From Clostridiales bacterium (lineage in GTDB: Bacteria > Bacillota > Clostridia > Oscillospirales > Acutalibacteraceae), in NCBI GenBank assembly GCA_022801595.1, contig JAAWSO010000001.1, positions 62,001 through 126,000 of the forward strand: 64,000 bases of DNA, given 5' to 3'. A model generated the notes under the pieces. The model was not told the DNA's origin. It worked only from the letters and a program-made list of their open reading frames with translations, and did no database searches. Both the position numbers and the translations under genes were made by a program. Of the stretch, positions 17,328-26,068 are shown in pieces (position 1 is the stretch's first letter; each line of letters starts with the position of its first letter).

Positions 17328-17366
17328 GCCTGACACATTCTTTTTATGTGCCAGGCTTTCTTTTTG
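17328..17366 (+). terminator. terminator of the small-peptide gene
   Basis: 11-bp stem with one mismatch (17328-17338 with 17346-17356), then TTTCTTTTT. Confidence 0.82.
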
Positions 17367-17560
17367 TGAGAATATAGAAAAATGAGCCCCACCACCGATC
17401 AGGAAGCGCAGCTTTTTCTTAGATAGGATGGAAAATTCCATTTTTTGTGGCGGTCTATTGAGTTTTTCCAGGTTTCGATCAATAATATTGATAAGGAAAA
17501 ACAAGGAAAATACCGCATTAAGAGGCGGTAATCCGAAAAGAAAAAGAAGGAGACATTTTC

Positions 17561-18688
17561 ATGAATACCGTATCAAGTATGGGGGGGCATCTTGCTGCGC
17601 AGTGGAAATCCTTAGATGTGACTTCGTCTCGAACGAAAGCAGTGAGACAGTCCGTAGTCCTGCCAAAGGATGCCGGCGACCGCAATGATGTTACTGTGGA
17701 TTGGGATAAGGCCGTCCAGGATACTCTGGACGATTGGAAGGGTCAATACAGCAATGTGGAGATTCTGGTGGATACCTTATGCGAAAAAAATGGAATTCAA
17801 AAGTATGCAGAGTCGGTAGGCTCCGGTACGTATTTGGTGGTTTCTCAGAAATTTTTGGATCAAATGGCATCTGGAGTCCAAGCTTTTCAGAAAGGAAAAG
17901 CGCTTTTGGAACAGGTGTTGCAGTCCTTATCTGGACGAAAGCCAGGCGTTATGGGGGTTGGGGCTTATGTAGATGAAACTAGTGTGACCTATTGGACGTC
18001 CGTGGAAAAGAAAGAGGAAAGCCTATTTTCTAAGGACTTTACTAATCCAGATAAAACCTTGGTGGAATGGATGCAGGAAGCAAAAGAAAAGGCAGAAAAG
18101 CTGAAGGAAGCCTTTCAGGTAAAGGTGAATTCGTCTATTTATAACCAGCCTGCAGAAATTTATTCCCGCTTGGCCAGAGCCAAAACGGTGCAAAATGTCA
18201 AGAGCGTGATGTATACAGCACGGAACAAGATTTACCAATTAAAATTGGCAATGGGAACTGCAGATAACGAGGATCGAGAAAAAATCCGGGCGGTGTTGTC
18301 CCAGTTGCAAGGAACCATTGGGAAAGCGAGGCGGAAGGCTTCTTCCCTCCAAGAAGAGGCTTTGCTGCAAAAACGGCAGAAACGAGCAGAGCAAGAGAAG
18401 CAGATGCGTAAGGCAAGACGGTTGGCTTATACCATCAAGAAACAAAAGACTTCCCGCGTTTCAAAAGAATACGCCCAAGCAGCTATTAGCTCCAATTGGG
18501 GCCTTATGATGGCGGAGCAAGCACGGCGGCGTCAGGCGCAGGAGCAGAAATATGAAAATGCTGTGGCTTCTGCGGCTGCGGTCTCTACAGCGGTACCGGC
18601 TGTTAGCGTGCCAGCGGTAGCTGGCGTAGCAGCCGCTCCGGTGGTCAGCGTAACGGTCAGCGCTCCTGTTTCCATTTCTATTGCCTAG
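17561..18688 (+). CDS. hypothetical coiled-coil protein with Ala/Val/Ser-rich tail
   Basis: Unrecognised 375-residue protein. GAAGGAGACA precedes the ATG. There is no signal peptide. Residues about 45-145 are globular (DWDKAVQDTLDDWKGQYSN, GTYLVVSQKFLDQMASG). About 165-330 is highly charged and helical, probably coiled coil, with Lys/Arg/Gln-rich runs (LLQKRQKRAEQEKQMRKARR). The last 45 residues are a low-complexity AVPAVSVPAVAGV-type tail ending in ISIA. This layout suggests a structural or surface-associated cytosolic protein, without further basis. It is followed by a terminator and sits alone between the small-peptide gene and an E2-like gene. Confidence 0.8.
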   Translation: MNTVSSMGGHLAAQWKSLDVTSSRTKAVRQSVVLPKDAGDRNDVTVDWDKAVQDTLDDWKGQYSNVEILVDTLCEKNGIQKYAESVGSGTYLVVSQKFLDQMASGVQAFQKGKALLEQVLQSLSGRKPGVMGVGAYVDETSVTYWTSVEKKEESLFSKDFTNPDKTLVEWMQEAKEKAEKLKEAFQVKVNSSIYNQPAEIYSRLARAKTVQNVKSVMYTARNKIYQLKLAMGTADNEDREKIRAVLSQLQGTIGKARRKASSLQEEALLQKRQKRAEQEKQMRKARRLAYTIKKQKTSRVSKEYAQAAISSNWGLMMAEQARRRQAQEQKYENAVASAAAVSTAVPAVSVPAVAGVAAAPVVSVTVSAPVSISIA

Positions 18689-18755
18689 GTGGTATAACAA
18701 TTACAGTAGTTGAAAAACATTGCCTTTCCAAGGCTTCCTAAGAGACCGCTAACAA

Positions 18756-18784
18756 AGAGAATCCCATGGGGGTTCTCTTTTTCT
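18756..18784 (+). terminator. terminator after the coiled-coil protein gene
   Basis: AGAGAATCCC/GGGGTTCTCT hairpin followed by TTTTTCTT. Confidence 0.8.
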
Positions 18785-19017
18785 TCGCCCTCAAAATAGG
18801 AGCGAAACCAAAAGAACCGTCTGTTTTTCTTTGTGGCATGGAGCTGGAGAAGGAAATCCATGGGTTGAGCGTTGTGGAGGAAGTTTGGCGATTGATCTGC
18901 GCATATTTTCTGCATTTTTTCATAAAATGATACCAGTATTCTTGAGAAGAAAAGCTAGTTTTTTAGATGATTTTTGCGGAATTTTGACAAGTGTTTTTAA
19001 AGGCTTCTGGCTAGTGA

Positions 19018-19046
19018 TTGAAATGAGATCGGATTTGTGGTATAAT
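19018..19046 (+). promoter_or_regulatory. promoter of the E2-like gene
   Basis: TTGAAA (19018-19023), 17 bp, TATAAT (19041-19046) with a TGG extended -10. Confidence 0.75.
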
Positions 19047-19100
19047 TTTCATTATTTAAAAAGTGCTGAGAAATATTTTTGAGAAGTAGAGGGTAGATTT

Positions 19101-19958
19101 ATGTTTGGAAAAAGAGCGGACGGAAGACGTGTCTATAATGTGAATCCGTTTGATAAGATGATTCCTTATTTGATGAAGGAACGAAATGACGCACAAAATT
19201 TCTTTAATGGGGATCTGCCCTGTGAGGGGATGGATCGGTATATTGCGGCGAAAAAGGAAGAGGGGATCCAGTTAACCTATATGCAACTGATCCTAGCCGC
19301 TTGTATTCGTACCATTGCGGAACGTCCTTTGCTCAATCGTTTTATCATGAACAGCAAAATCTATGCCCACAATAAAATTTGGATTTCCTTTAGCATTAAG
19401 AAAACCCTGCGGGAAGACGGGGAAGAAACCAGTATTAAAATGGAGTTTGAGGGCACAGAAACCTTGATGGAAATTTGTACCGCCATTGAAAGCGAGATCC
19501 AAAAGGTGATCCGCGGCGGGGCTGTGACGGAAACCGACGATGTGGCAAAATTGATCATGACCGTACCAGACTGTCTGGTGCGGTTGGCGGTCAATGTCCT
19601 GATGTTCATGGACCGCCATAATTGCATGCCGAAAATGGTGTTGGACGCGAGTCCTTTCCATACCACCATGTTTTTCACCAACCTGAAATCTTTGGGTCTG
19701 GATTACATTTACCATCACTTGAGCAATTTTGGCACCATGGGGACTTTCTTCGCCATGGGAAAGGAAAAGCTGAAAATGACCTGTACTGGGGAAGGCAAAT
19801 TTAAAACCTCCAAGGTGGTGCCCTTTGGCTTTGGTATGGATGAACGGATTTGCGACGGCGCCTATTTTGCCCGGTCGGTAAAGATGCTGACCAAGTATGT
19901 GAAGAATCCTGAATTGATGGAGACTCCGCTGGAAAAACGGATCCAGGATGTCCGTTGA
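19101..19958 (+). CDS. stand-alone 2-oxoacid dehydrogenase E2-like acyltransferase domain protein
   Basis: 285 residues covering only the chloramphenicol-acetyltransferase-like catalytic fold of E2 subunits; no lipoyl or peripheral-subunit-binding domain. The segments LTYMQLILAACIRTIAERPLLNRF, KIWISFSIKKT and the final FGFGMDERICDGAYFARSVKML correspond to the E2 core. In true E2 enzymes the last motif is DHRxxDG with the catalytic His; here it is DERICDG, so the His is replaced by Glu. Acyltransferase activity is therefore doubtful or altered. No E1 or E3 genes are nearby. Such solo proteins are known in Firmicutes, function unclear. Confidence 0.8.
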   Translation: MFGKRADGRRVYNVNPFDKMIPYLMKERNDAQNFFNGDLPCEGMDRYIAAKKEEGIQLTYMQLILAACIRTIAERPLLNRFIMNSKIYAHNKIWISFSIKKTLREDGEETSIKMEFEGTETLMEICTAIESEIQKVIRGGAVTETDDVAKLIMTVPDCLVRLAVNVLMFMDRHNCMPKMVLDASPFHTTMFFTNLKSLGLDYIYHHLSNFGTMGTFFAMGKEKLKMTCTGEGKFKTSKVVPFGFGMDERICDGAYFARSVKMLTKYVKNPELMETPLEKRIQDVR

Positions 19959-20166
19959 GACCGCAAAAGAAATAAACTGCAACAGGCAACAGGGGAACCG
20001 AGAACCTCTGTTGTTTCTTCTTTGTGGGAGAAAATCGCGATAAGGGAAGAAGTGTTTCTTAAAAATAAGTAAAAATCATAGAAAAATGGAGATTTCAAGA
20101 GATTTTTCGCTCTTATTTCCGAAGAATTCAGAATAATGTGAGTTTATAAGAATGTTTCGAGATATA

Positions 20167-20195
20167 TTGACTTTTTTCGGAAATTAAGATATCAT
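20167..20195 (+). promoter_or_regulatory. promoter of the polyamine operon
   Basis: TTGACT (20167-20172), 17 bp, TATCAT (20190-20195), about 30 bp before speD. Confidence 0.72.
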
Positions 20196-20226
20196 CAAAC
20201 TATGTGAATTTAATGGAAAGGCTGTG

Positions 20227-21045
20227 ATGTTTGGGTTGGAGAATAAGCTGAAATTGTACGGCTTTAACAATCTCACCAAAACACTTAGCTTCAACATCTA
20301 TGATGTTTGCTATGCAAAAAGTGAGCGTGCACAAAAAGACTATGTTGCCTATATTGACGAGCAATATAATTCGGAACGTTTGACCAAGATTTTGTTTGAC
20401 GTGACGGAGATTATTGGGGCTCATGTCCTCAATGTGAGCAAACAGGATTATGATCCCCAAGGCGCCAGCGTGAACATTTTGATCAGTGAAAAAGATGTGA
20501 CGGAAGATTCCATTGATCCCTCCTGCAACGGCGGGAACTTGGAGATTTTGAAGCGAAGCCAACTGGTTCACGGCCATCTGGACAAAAGCCATTTAACGGT
20601 GCATACGTATCCTGAATACCACCCGGATAACTCGATATCCACGTTCCGGGTGGATATTGACGTGTCTACCTGCGGAGAGGTCTCTCCTCTTAATGCGTTG
20701 GACTACCTGATCGGCAGTTTTGATTCGGATATTATCACCACAGATTACCGGGTGCGCGGGTTTACCCGGGATATGAACGGCAAAAAACTGTTTATCGATC
20801 ACGAGATTACTTCCATTCAGGATTACATTGCGGACGAAACGCTACAGAAATATGATGCGATTGATGTGAATGTGTATCAATCGAATATTTTCCATACCAA
20901 ATTGCTGATTAAGGAGATTCAGCTGCAAAATTATCTGTTTAATACCGATGTGTATGAGCTTCCCCCAAAACAGCGGTTGGCGATTACCGACCGGCTGCGG
21001 CGAGAAATGATTGAAATTTTTAGCGGGACCAATGTATATAAATAA
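20227..21045 (+). CDS. speD: S-adenosylmethionine decarboxylase proenzyme
   Basis: Makes decarboxylated AdoMet, the aminopropyl donor for spermidine. 272 residues, the larger (E. coli-like) bacterial type rather than the short Bacillus form. The self-cleavage site is [13 protein letters not shown], whose Ser becomes the pyruvoyl cofactor. [22 protein letters not shown] core follows, with the conserved Cys. ATG 20227 is preferred over GTG 20224 because of spacing to GGAAAGG. First gene of the polyamine operon; speA starts 17 bp downstream. Confidence 0.94.
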   Translation: MFGLENKLKLYGFNNLTKTLSFNIYDVCYAKSERAQKDYVAYIDEQYNSERLTKILFDVTEIIGAHVLNVSKQDYDPQGASVNILISEKDVTEDSIDPSCNGGNLEILKRSQLVHGHLDKSHLTVHTYPEYHPDNSISTFRVDIDVSTCGEVSPLNALDYLIGSFDSDIITTDYRVRGFTRDMNGKKLFIDHEITSIQDYIADETLQKYDAIDVNVYQSNIFHTKLLIKEIQLQNYLFNTDVYELPPKQRLAITDRLRREMIEIFSGTNVYK

Positions 21046-21061
21046 GGGAGGGGGAGTCCAA

Positions 21062-22516
21062 ATGGATGAGCAAGAACAACAAAAAGCCCCAATCCTTACG
21101 GCGCTTCAGCGCTACAAATCCATGCGGGTAGTTCCCTTTGACGTGCCGGGACACAAGCAGGGAAAGGGAAATCGGGAGCTGACGGAGTTTCTGGGCGAGC
21201 GATGTCTGGCTGTAGATGTGAACTCCATGAAACCGCTGGACAATTTATGTCATCCGGTATCGGTGATTCATGAAGCGGAGCAGCTCGCCGCCGATGCCTT
21301 TGGAGCCGCCCATGCCTTTTTTATGGTTAATGGCACCACATCAGCGGTACAGAGCATGATTATGAGCGTATGCAAACGGGGCGAGAAAATCATCATGCCC
21401 CGGAATGTCCACCGCAGCGCCATCAATGCCTTGATCATCAGTGGGGCGATTCCGGTTTATGTCAATCCCAGCACCAACCATAAGCTGGGAATTCCCTTGG
21501 GAATGTCCTTACAGGATGTGAAGACTGCTATGGAGGAGCATCCGGACGCCAAGGCGGTTTTGGTAAATAACCCGACCTATTATGGAATCTGCTCCAATCT
21601 ACAGGAAATTACCCGGCTTGCCCACGAAGCGGGAATGGCGGTTCTGGTGGATGAAGCCCACGGCACCCACTTTTATTTTGGGGAGAACCTTCCCATTTCC
21701 GCTATGGCAGCGGGAGCTGATCTGGCGGCGGTTAGTATGCACAAAACCGGCGGTTCTCTCACCCAAAGCTCTTTCCTCCTTTCCAACGGCCGGGTCAAAC
21801 CAGGCTATATCCGGCAGATCATCAATTTGACCCAGACTACCAGCGGGTCTTATTTGCTTTTGTCCTCCCTGGATATTTCCCGGCGGAATCTAGCTTTGCA
21901 CGGCAAGGAGATTTTTCGCAAGGTGTGTGAAATGGCCCAGTACGCCCGGGAGGAAATCAATCGGATTCCAGGATACTACGCCTTTTCCACAGAATTGATC
22001 GACGGGGATGCGGTATACGATTTTGACACTACAAAATTGTCGGTACATACCCGTGATATCGGTTTAGCAGGCATTGAGGTGTATGATTTGCTGCGGGACG
22101 ATTATGACATTCAAATTGAGTTTGGGGATATTGGCAATATTTTGGCCATTATATCCGTGGGTGATAACGATCTGGCCATCGAACGGCTAGTATCAGCCTT
22201 GTCGGAAATCCGGAGGCGGTATGCCAAAGATCCCAAGGGAATGTTCGATCATGAGTACATCAATCCGGTGGTGGTCATGACGCCCCAAGAGGCGTTTTAC
22301 GCCTCCAAGCATGGGGTTCCCATTGCGGAAAGTGCTGGGGAAATTTGCAGTGAGTTTGTGATGTGTTACCCGCCAGGAATCCCGATTTTGGCGCCGGGGG
22401 AATGGATTACCCAGGAGATTCTGGGATACATTGCTTATGCGAAGGAAAAAGGTTGTTTCCTGACGGGGACGGAAGATGTTCGTATTGAAAACATCAATGT
22501 GGTGACGAAAGATTAG
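21062..22516 (+). CDS. speA: arginine decarboxylase-like PLP enzyme (Orn/Lys/Arg decarboxylase, aspartate-aminotransferase fold)
   Basis: Predicted to convert arginine to agmatine. The 484-residue protein is of the short group typical of Firmicutes SpeA. Visible are PFDVPGHKQGKG, MVNGTTSAVQSMI, MPRNVHRSA, VLVDEAHGTHFYF and AVSMHKTGGSLTQSSF with the PLP-binding Lys, plus the C-terminal APGEWIT segment. Lysine decarboxylation cannot be excluded from sequence alone, but the agmatinase gene in the same operon argues for arginine. Start ATG 21062 follows AGGGAGGGGG. Confidence 0.9.
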   Translation: MDEQEQQKAPILTALQRYKSMRVVPFDVPGHKQGKGNRELTEFLGERCLAVDVNSMKPLDNLCHPVSVIHEAEQLAADAFGAAHAFFMVNGTTSAVQSMIMSVCKRGEKIIMPRNVHRSAINALIISGAIPVYVNPSTNHKLGIPLGMSLQDVKTAMEEHPDAKAVLVNNPTYYGICSNLQEITRLAHEAGMAVLVDEAHGTHFYFGENLPISAMAAGADLAAVSMHKTGGSLTQSSFLLSNGRVKPGYIRQIINLTQTTSGSYLLLSSLDISRRNLALHGKEIFRKVCEMAQYAREEINRIPGYYAFSTELIDGDAVYDFDTTKLSVHTRDIGLAGIEVYDLLRDDYDIQIEFGDIGNILAIISVGDNDLAIERLVSALSEIRRRYAKDPKGMFDHEYINPVVVMTPQEAFYASKHGVPIAESAGEICSEFVMCYPPGIPILAPGEWITQEILGYIAYAKEKGCFLTGTEDVRIENINVVTKD

Positions 22517-22530
22517 AAAGGGGCATTGAG

Positions 22531-22842
22531 ATGCTGATTGTAACAACCGATGAAATTCCAGGGAAAAAGCTGGAACCATTGGGCCTGGTAAAAGGGGAAA
22601 CCGTAGAATCCAAGCATGTAGGCAAGGACATTATGGCTGGATTTAAAGGGCTGGTCGGCGGAGAATTGAAGGGGTATACGGAAATGATCTCCGATGCCCG
22701 CCGTTTGGCTACGGAGCGGATGGTGCAGGAAGCCTTATCTCTGGGCGCCGACGCCATTGTGGCAACCCGCTTTTCCAGTTCCAGTATTATGCAAGGCGCT
22801 TCGGAGATTTTGGTTTATGGAACAGCCGTAAAATTCGTTTGA
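22531..22842 (+). CDS. YbjQ family (UPF0145) protein
   Basis: 103 residues, one complete YbjQ domain: MLIVTTDEIPGKKLEPLGLVKGE, GFKGLVGGELKGYTEMISDARR, ADAIVATRFSSSSI, EILVYGTAVKF. These proteins are probably pentameric and of unknown function. It sits 15 bp after speA and 25 bp before speE, within the polyamine operon, which is not a usual place for it. The ribosome binding site is GAAAGGGGCA. Confidence 0.9.
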   Translation: MLIVTTDEIPGKKLEPLGLVKGETVESKHVGKDIMAGFKGLVGGELKGYTEMISDARRLATERMVQEALSLGADAIVATRFSSSSIMQGASEILVYGTAVKFV

Positions 22843-22866
22843 TTCTGAGCAGAAAGGCGGACAGCA

Positions 22867-23727
22867 ATGAAATTGTGGTATACGGAAAAACATTCCAAGG
22901 ACGCCCGTTTTTCGATTAAAGTGGAGCGTCAGTGGGTTTCCCAACAAAGTGAATTCCAGAAAATCGACGTGATGGAATCCCAGGAGTTTGGACGGTTCCT
23001 TACCCTGGATGGCCTGATGATGCTGACTGAGAAAGATGAGTTTATTTATCACGATATGATTGTCCATGTCGCCATGGCCACCCATCCTCAAGTGAAGCGG
23101 GTTCTGGTAATCGGCGGCGGTGATGGAGGTACTGTGCGGGAATTGGCGCGTTACGATTGTGTGGAGCGCATTGACTTGGTAGAAATTGATTCCATGGTCG
23201 TGCAGGTATGCCGGGAATTTTTCCCACAGACCACCTGTAAACTGGAGGATTCCCGAGTTCACATCCACTTTGAGGATGGTTTGCGGTTTGTTCGGAGCAA
23301 AGAGGACGAATATGACTTGATTATTGTGGACTCTACCGATCCATTTGGTCCGGGAGAAGGATTGTTTACCCGGGAATTCTACGGCAATTGCTACAAGGCG
23401 CTGAAGCTGGAGGGGATCATGGTCAATCAGCATGAAAGCCCTTATTATGAAAAATATGCGGAGTCTATGCGCCGCGCTCACAGTCGGATTGTGGACTGTT
23501 TTCCGGTTTGCCGGGTGTATCAGGCTCATATTCCTACCTATCCTTCGGGTCACTGGCTATTTGGATTGGCCTCCAAAAAATATGATCCGGTGTTGGATTT
23601 TGACCAGGCGGCTCAGGAACGCTGGGAGGCTTTGGGGCTGCATACCCGGTATTACAACACGGAGCTGCACAAAGGCTGCTTTGCGCTGCCCACCTATGTC
23701 AAAGAACTGCTGGCTGAGCGGGAATGA
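22867..23727 (+). CDS. speE: spermidine synthase
   Basis: Transfers the aminopropyl group from decarboxylated AdoMet to putrescine. 286 residues, with LTLDGLMMLTEKDEFIYHDMIVH, VLVIGGGDGGTVREL (nucleotide-binding loop), DLVEIDSMVVQVCREFFP, DEYDLIIVDSTDPFGPGEGLF with the catalytic Asp, and YPSGHWLFGLASK. Both substrates are products of neighbouring genes (speD and speA/speB). An AAAGGCGG site precedes the ATG. Confidence 0.96.
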   Translation: MKLWYTEKHSKDARFSIKVERQWVSQQSEFQKIDVMESQEFGRFLTLDGLMMLTEKDEFIYHDMIVHVAMATHPQVKRVLVIGGGDGGTVRELARYDCVERIDLVEIDSMVVQVCREFFPQTTCKLEDSRVHIHFEDGLRFVRSKEDEYDLIIVDSTDPFGPGEGLFTREFYGNCYKALKLEGIMVNQHESPYYEKYAESMRRAHSRIVDCFPVCRVYQAHIPTYPSGHWLFGLASKKYDPVLDFDQAAQERWEALGLHTRYYNTELHKGCFALPTYVKELLAERE

Positions 23728-23751
23728 AAAAGAAAGGCGGGAATCCATCCC

Positions 23752-24609
23752 ATGAATCAGAATGTAGAAACCTTTATTGGCTGCGATTGTCCTTATGAGG
23801 AAGCCAAAATCGTGTTGTTTGGCGCTCCTTTCGATTCCACTACCTCCTTCCGCCCTGGTACCCGGTTTGCCAGTCGGGCCATCCGAGGGGATTCGTTTGG
23901 GATTGAAACCTACAGCCCTTACCAGGATTTAGATCTGGAGGATTATTCTGTGTTTGATAGTGGGGATTTGGAACTTTGTTTTGGTAATTCCCCCAAGGCG
24001 CTGGAGCAAATCCAGGCCCATACTGCGAAAATTTTGTCCGATGGGAAAATTCCGGGGATGATCGGTGGCGAACATCTGGTGACCTTGGGAGCGGTGCGGG
24101 CAGTTGCAGAGCGGTATCCCGATTTGTGCGTGATTCATTTCGACGCCCATACGGATCTGCGGCAGGAGTATCTGGGAGAAACTCTGTCCCATGCTACTGT
24201 AATGCGCCGGGTGTGGGATTTGCTGGGGGATGGACGGATCTATCAGTTTGGCATCCGATCCGGCGAGCGGGCGGAATTCCAGTGGGCCAAGGAACATGTT
24301 TTCACCAATCCATTTAATTTTGACCGCTTGGATCACGTGGTGGAAAGTTTGCAAGGGAAGCCGGTTTATTTTTCCATTGATTTAGATGTGTTGGATCCAT
24401 CGGTGTTTCCAGGAACCGGTACCCCGGAGGCGGGGGGCGTTACGTTTTTAGAGCTGTTGCACGCTATCGAGCAAGTGGGAAATTTGCAGATTGTAGGGTT
24501 TGATATTAACGAATTATCCCCAATCTATGATCAAAGCGGTGCTTCCACGGCCCTTGCATGTAAGGTATTACGAGAATTGCTGCTGGCTATTTCGTCGAAG
24601 TTATTTTAA
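23752..24609 (+). CDS. speB: agmatinase
   Basis: Mn-dependent ureohydrolase that hydrolyses agmatine to putrescine and urea. 285 residues. Binuclear metal motifs are GMIGGEHLVTLG, VIHFDAHTDLR (two Asp and one His) and SIDLDVLDPSVFPGTGTPEAGG. It completes the route arginine, agmatine, putrescine, spermidine in this operon. The urea it releases is a potential substrate for the urease encoded 10 kb upstream. Start ATG 23752, about 15 bp after GAAAGGCGGG. Confidence 0.95.
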   Translation: MNQNVETFIGCDCPYEEAKIVLFGAPFDSTTSFRPGTRFASRAIRGDSFGIETYSPYQDLDLEDYSVFDSGDLELCFGNSPKALEQIQAHTAKILSDGKIPGMIGGEHLVTLGAVRAVAERYPDLCVIHFDAHTDLRQEYLGETLSHATVMRRVWDLLGDGRIYQFGIRSGERAEFQWAKEHVFTNPFNFDRLDHVVESLQGKPVYFSIDLDVLDPSVFPGTGTPEAGGVTFLELLHAIEQVGNLQIVGFDINELSPIYDQSGASTALACKVLRELLLAISSKLF

Positions 24610-24847
24610 TTAAAAAAATTTTATAATCCTATGCATGAAGTCGGAAAATAGGTTTTTAGTTAAAAATCTAACAAAGAGAAAATTTATAATAAAAATTTCG
24701 TGAAAATTGTAGATGCAATTCCAGGAAATAACCGTAGCGGATTGAAGCCGGCTATGCTATAATATCATTCATACTCTTACGCTTTCGCTTAGGATTTCGG
24801 CAGCCCTTAGCGGAGCAAAAATTTTAAGAAAGAATCAAGGTGAGAGA

Positions 24848-25522
24848 ATGACACTGTTCAAGAAAATTGCCATTGACTTTGGCAAAGCAGTCACGGCTGG
24901 TGTGGTTATCAGCTTTGGAGCGACGGTATTTCTATCCAACCCCAATCGAATGTTTACGTCCATTTTGTTTTCGCTTGGGCTATGCGTAGTGTGTGGATTT
25001 GGATTGAACCTGTTTACCGGAAAAATCGGAGATCTGATAACCGCTCGAACTTGGTATTATCCCTTGTTCGTCGTAATCTGTTGGGTAGGGAATTTATGTG
25101 GAATGTGGCTGTCAGCCTTGGTGCTGCAAACTACTCGTATCCGGGAAACCATTCAAACAGAGGCGCAGAATCTTGTGAATATTAAGTCCGGCGACAGCTT
25201 GCTCAGTTTGTTTGTTCTCGGTATTTACTGCGGCATCCTGATGTATATAGCTGTGGCGTTGTATCGAAAAGGTGAGGAACGATATCCGGTGAACCTAATG
25301 GGTTATATCGGGGTTTTTCTGTGTGTCGCCGTGTTTATTCACTGCGGATTTGAACACAGTATTGCCGATATGTTCTACTACATGGTAACCAATAGTATGG
25401 GCATTGGACGCAGTTGGCTGGTGCTGTTGACGGTAAGCGCCGGGAATGCCGTAGGTTCCATGATTTTCCGTTTGATGGATTATTATTTGCTGGAACACCC
25501 AAAATTGAAGCTTTTGAAATAA
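24848..25522 (+). CDS. formate/nitrite transporter (FNT) family channel
   Basis: Integral membrane protein of 224 residues with six hydrophobic segments. Family landmarks are GLNLFTGKIG (first half-helix region, ELFTS-like), HCGFEHSIADMFYY (central His and the GFEHSxADM motif) and SAGNAVGSMIF. Candidate substrates are formate, nitrite, hydrosulfide or acetate; formate fits a fermenter with formate-THF ligase but this is inference. It is shorter than most FNT proteins (about 260-280). An extended -10 (TGC then TATAAT) lies about 80 bp upstream. Confidence 0.85.
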   Translation: MTLFKKIAIDFGKAVTAGVVISFGATVFLSNPNRMFTSILFSLGLCVVCGFGLNLFTGKIGDLITARTWYYPLFVVICWVGNLCGMWLSALVLQTTRIRETIQTEAQNLVNIKSGDSLLSLFVLGIYCGILMYIAVALYRKGEERYPVNLMGYIGVFLCVAVFIHCGFEHSIADMFYYMVTNSMGIGRSWLVLLTVSAGNAVGSMIFRLMDYYLLEHPKLKLLK

Positions 25523-25531
25523 AACGAGTTT

Positions 25532-25565
25532 GATTCCTCTTAAAATTTTTTAAGGGGAATTTTTT
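25532..25565 (+). terminator. terminator after the FNT gene
   Basis: ATTCCTCTTAAAA/TTTTAAGGGGAAT hairpin followed by six T. Confidence 0.82.
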
Positions 25566-25603
25566 GTACCAAGAATGTGAAAGAGAAAAAGGAGAGGTTG
25601 AAA

Positions 25604-26068
25604 ATGATGGTAAAAGTAAAGAAGCTTTCTTCAGAAGCGGTTTTGCCCCACCGGGCAACGGAATATTCCGCAGGAGCGGACTTGCACGCCTGCATCCCAG
25701 CGGCGATTACGATCGCGCCAGGAGAGACGGTAAAAATTGGGACTGGTATCGCGTTGGAAACACCAGTGGGCTATGCCGCATTTTTATATGGAAGAAGTGG
25801 GCTAGGCGTAAAGCACGGTATTGCGCCTGCTAACTGCGTCGGCGTATGCGACTCTGATTATCGGGGAGAGGTCATCATTGGGTTGCACAACCATTCCCAA
25901 GAGCCGTTTATCATTCAGCCCAACGATCGAATCGCCCAGGTGGTGATCGCTCCAATACTGGAAGTAGAGTTTCAGGAAGCGGAAGAGCTATCGGATACCC
26001 AGCGGGGTTCGGGAGGTTTTGGCAGTACTGGGATTTCACAGAAAAGAATAGGAGGGGAGCCAGGATGA
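25604..26068 (+). CDS. dut: dUTP diphosphatase
   Basis: Hydrolyses dUTP to dUMP and PPi. All five trimeric dUTPase motifs are present: SAGADLHAC, YGRSGLGVKHGI, GVCDSDYRGEVIIGLHN (Cys in place of the usual Ile/Val), RIAQVVIAPI and RGSGGFGSTG. ATG 25604 (154 residues) is chosen because AAAGGAGAGG lies 8 bp upstream; the frame also opens at 25577. Its TGA overlaps the next ATG (ATGA), indicating translational coupling. Confidence 0.95.
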   Translation: MMVKVKKLSSEAVLPHRATEYSAGADLHACIPAAITIAPGETVKIGTGIALETPVGYAAFLYGRSGLGVKHGIAPANCVGVCDSDYRGEVIIGLHNHSQEPFIIQPNDRIAQVVIAPILEVEFQEAEELSDTQRGSGGFGSTGISQKRIGGEPG

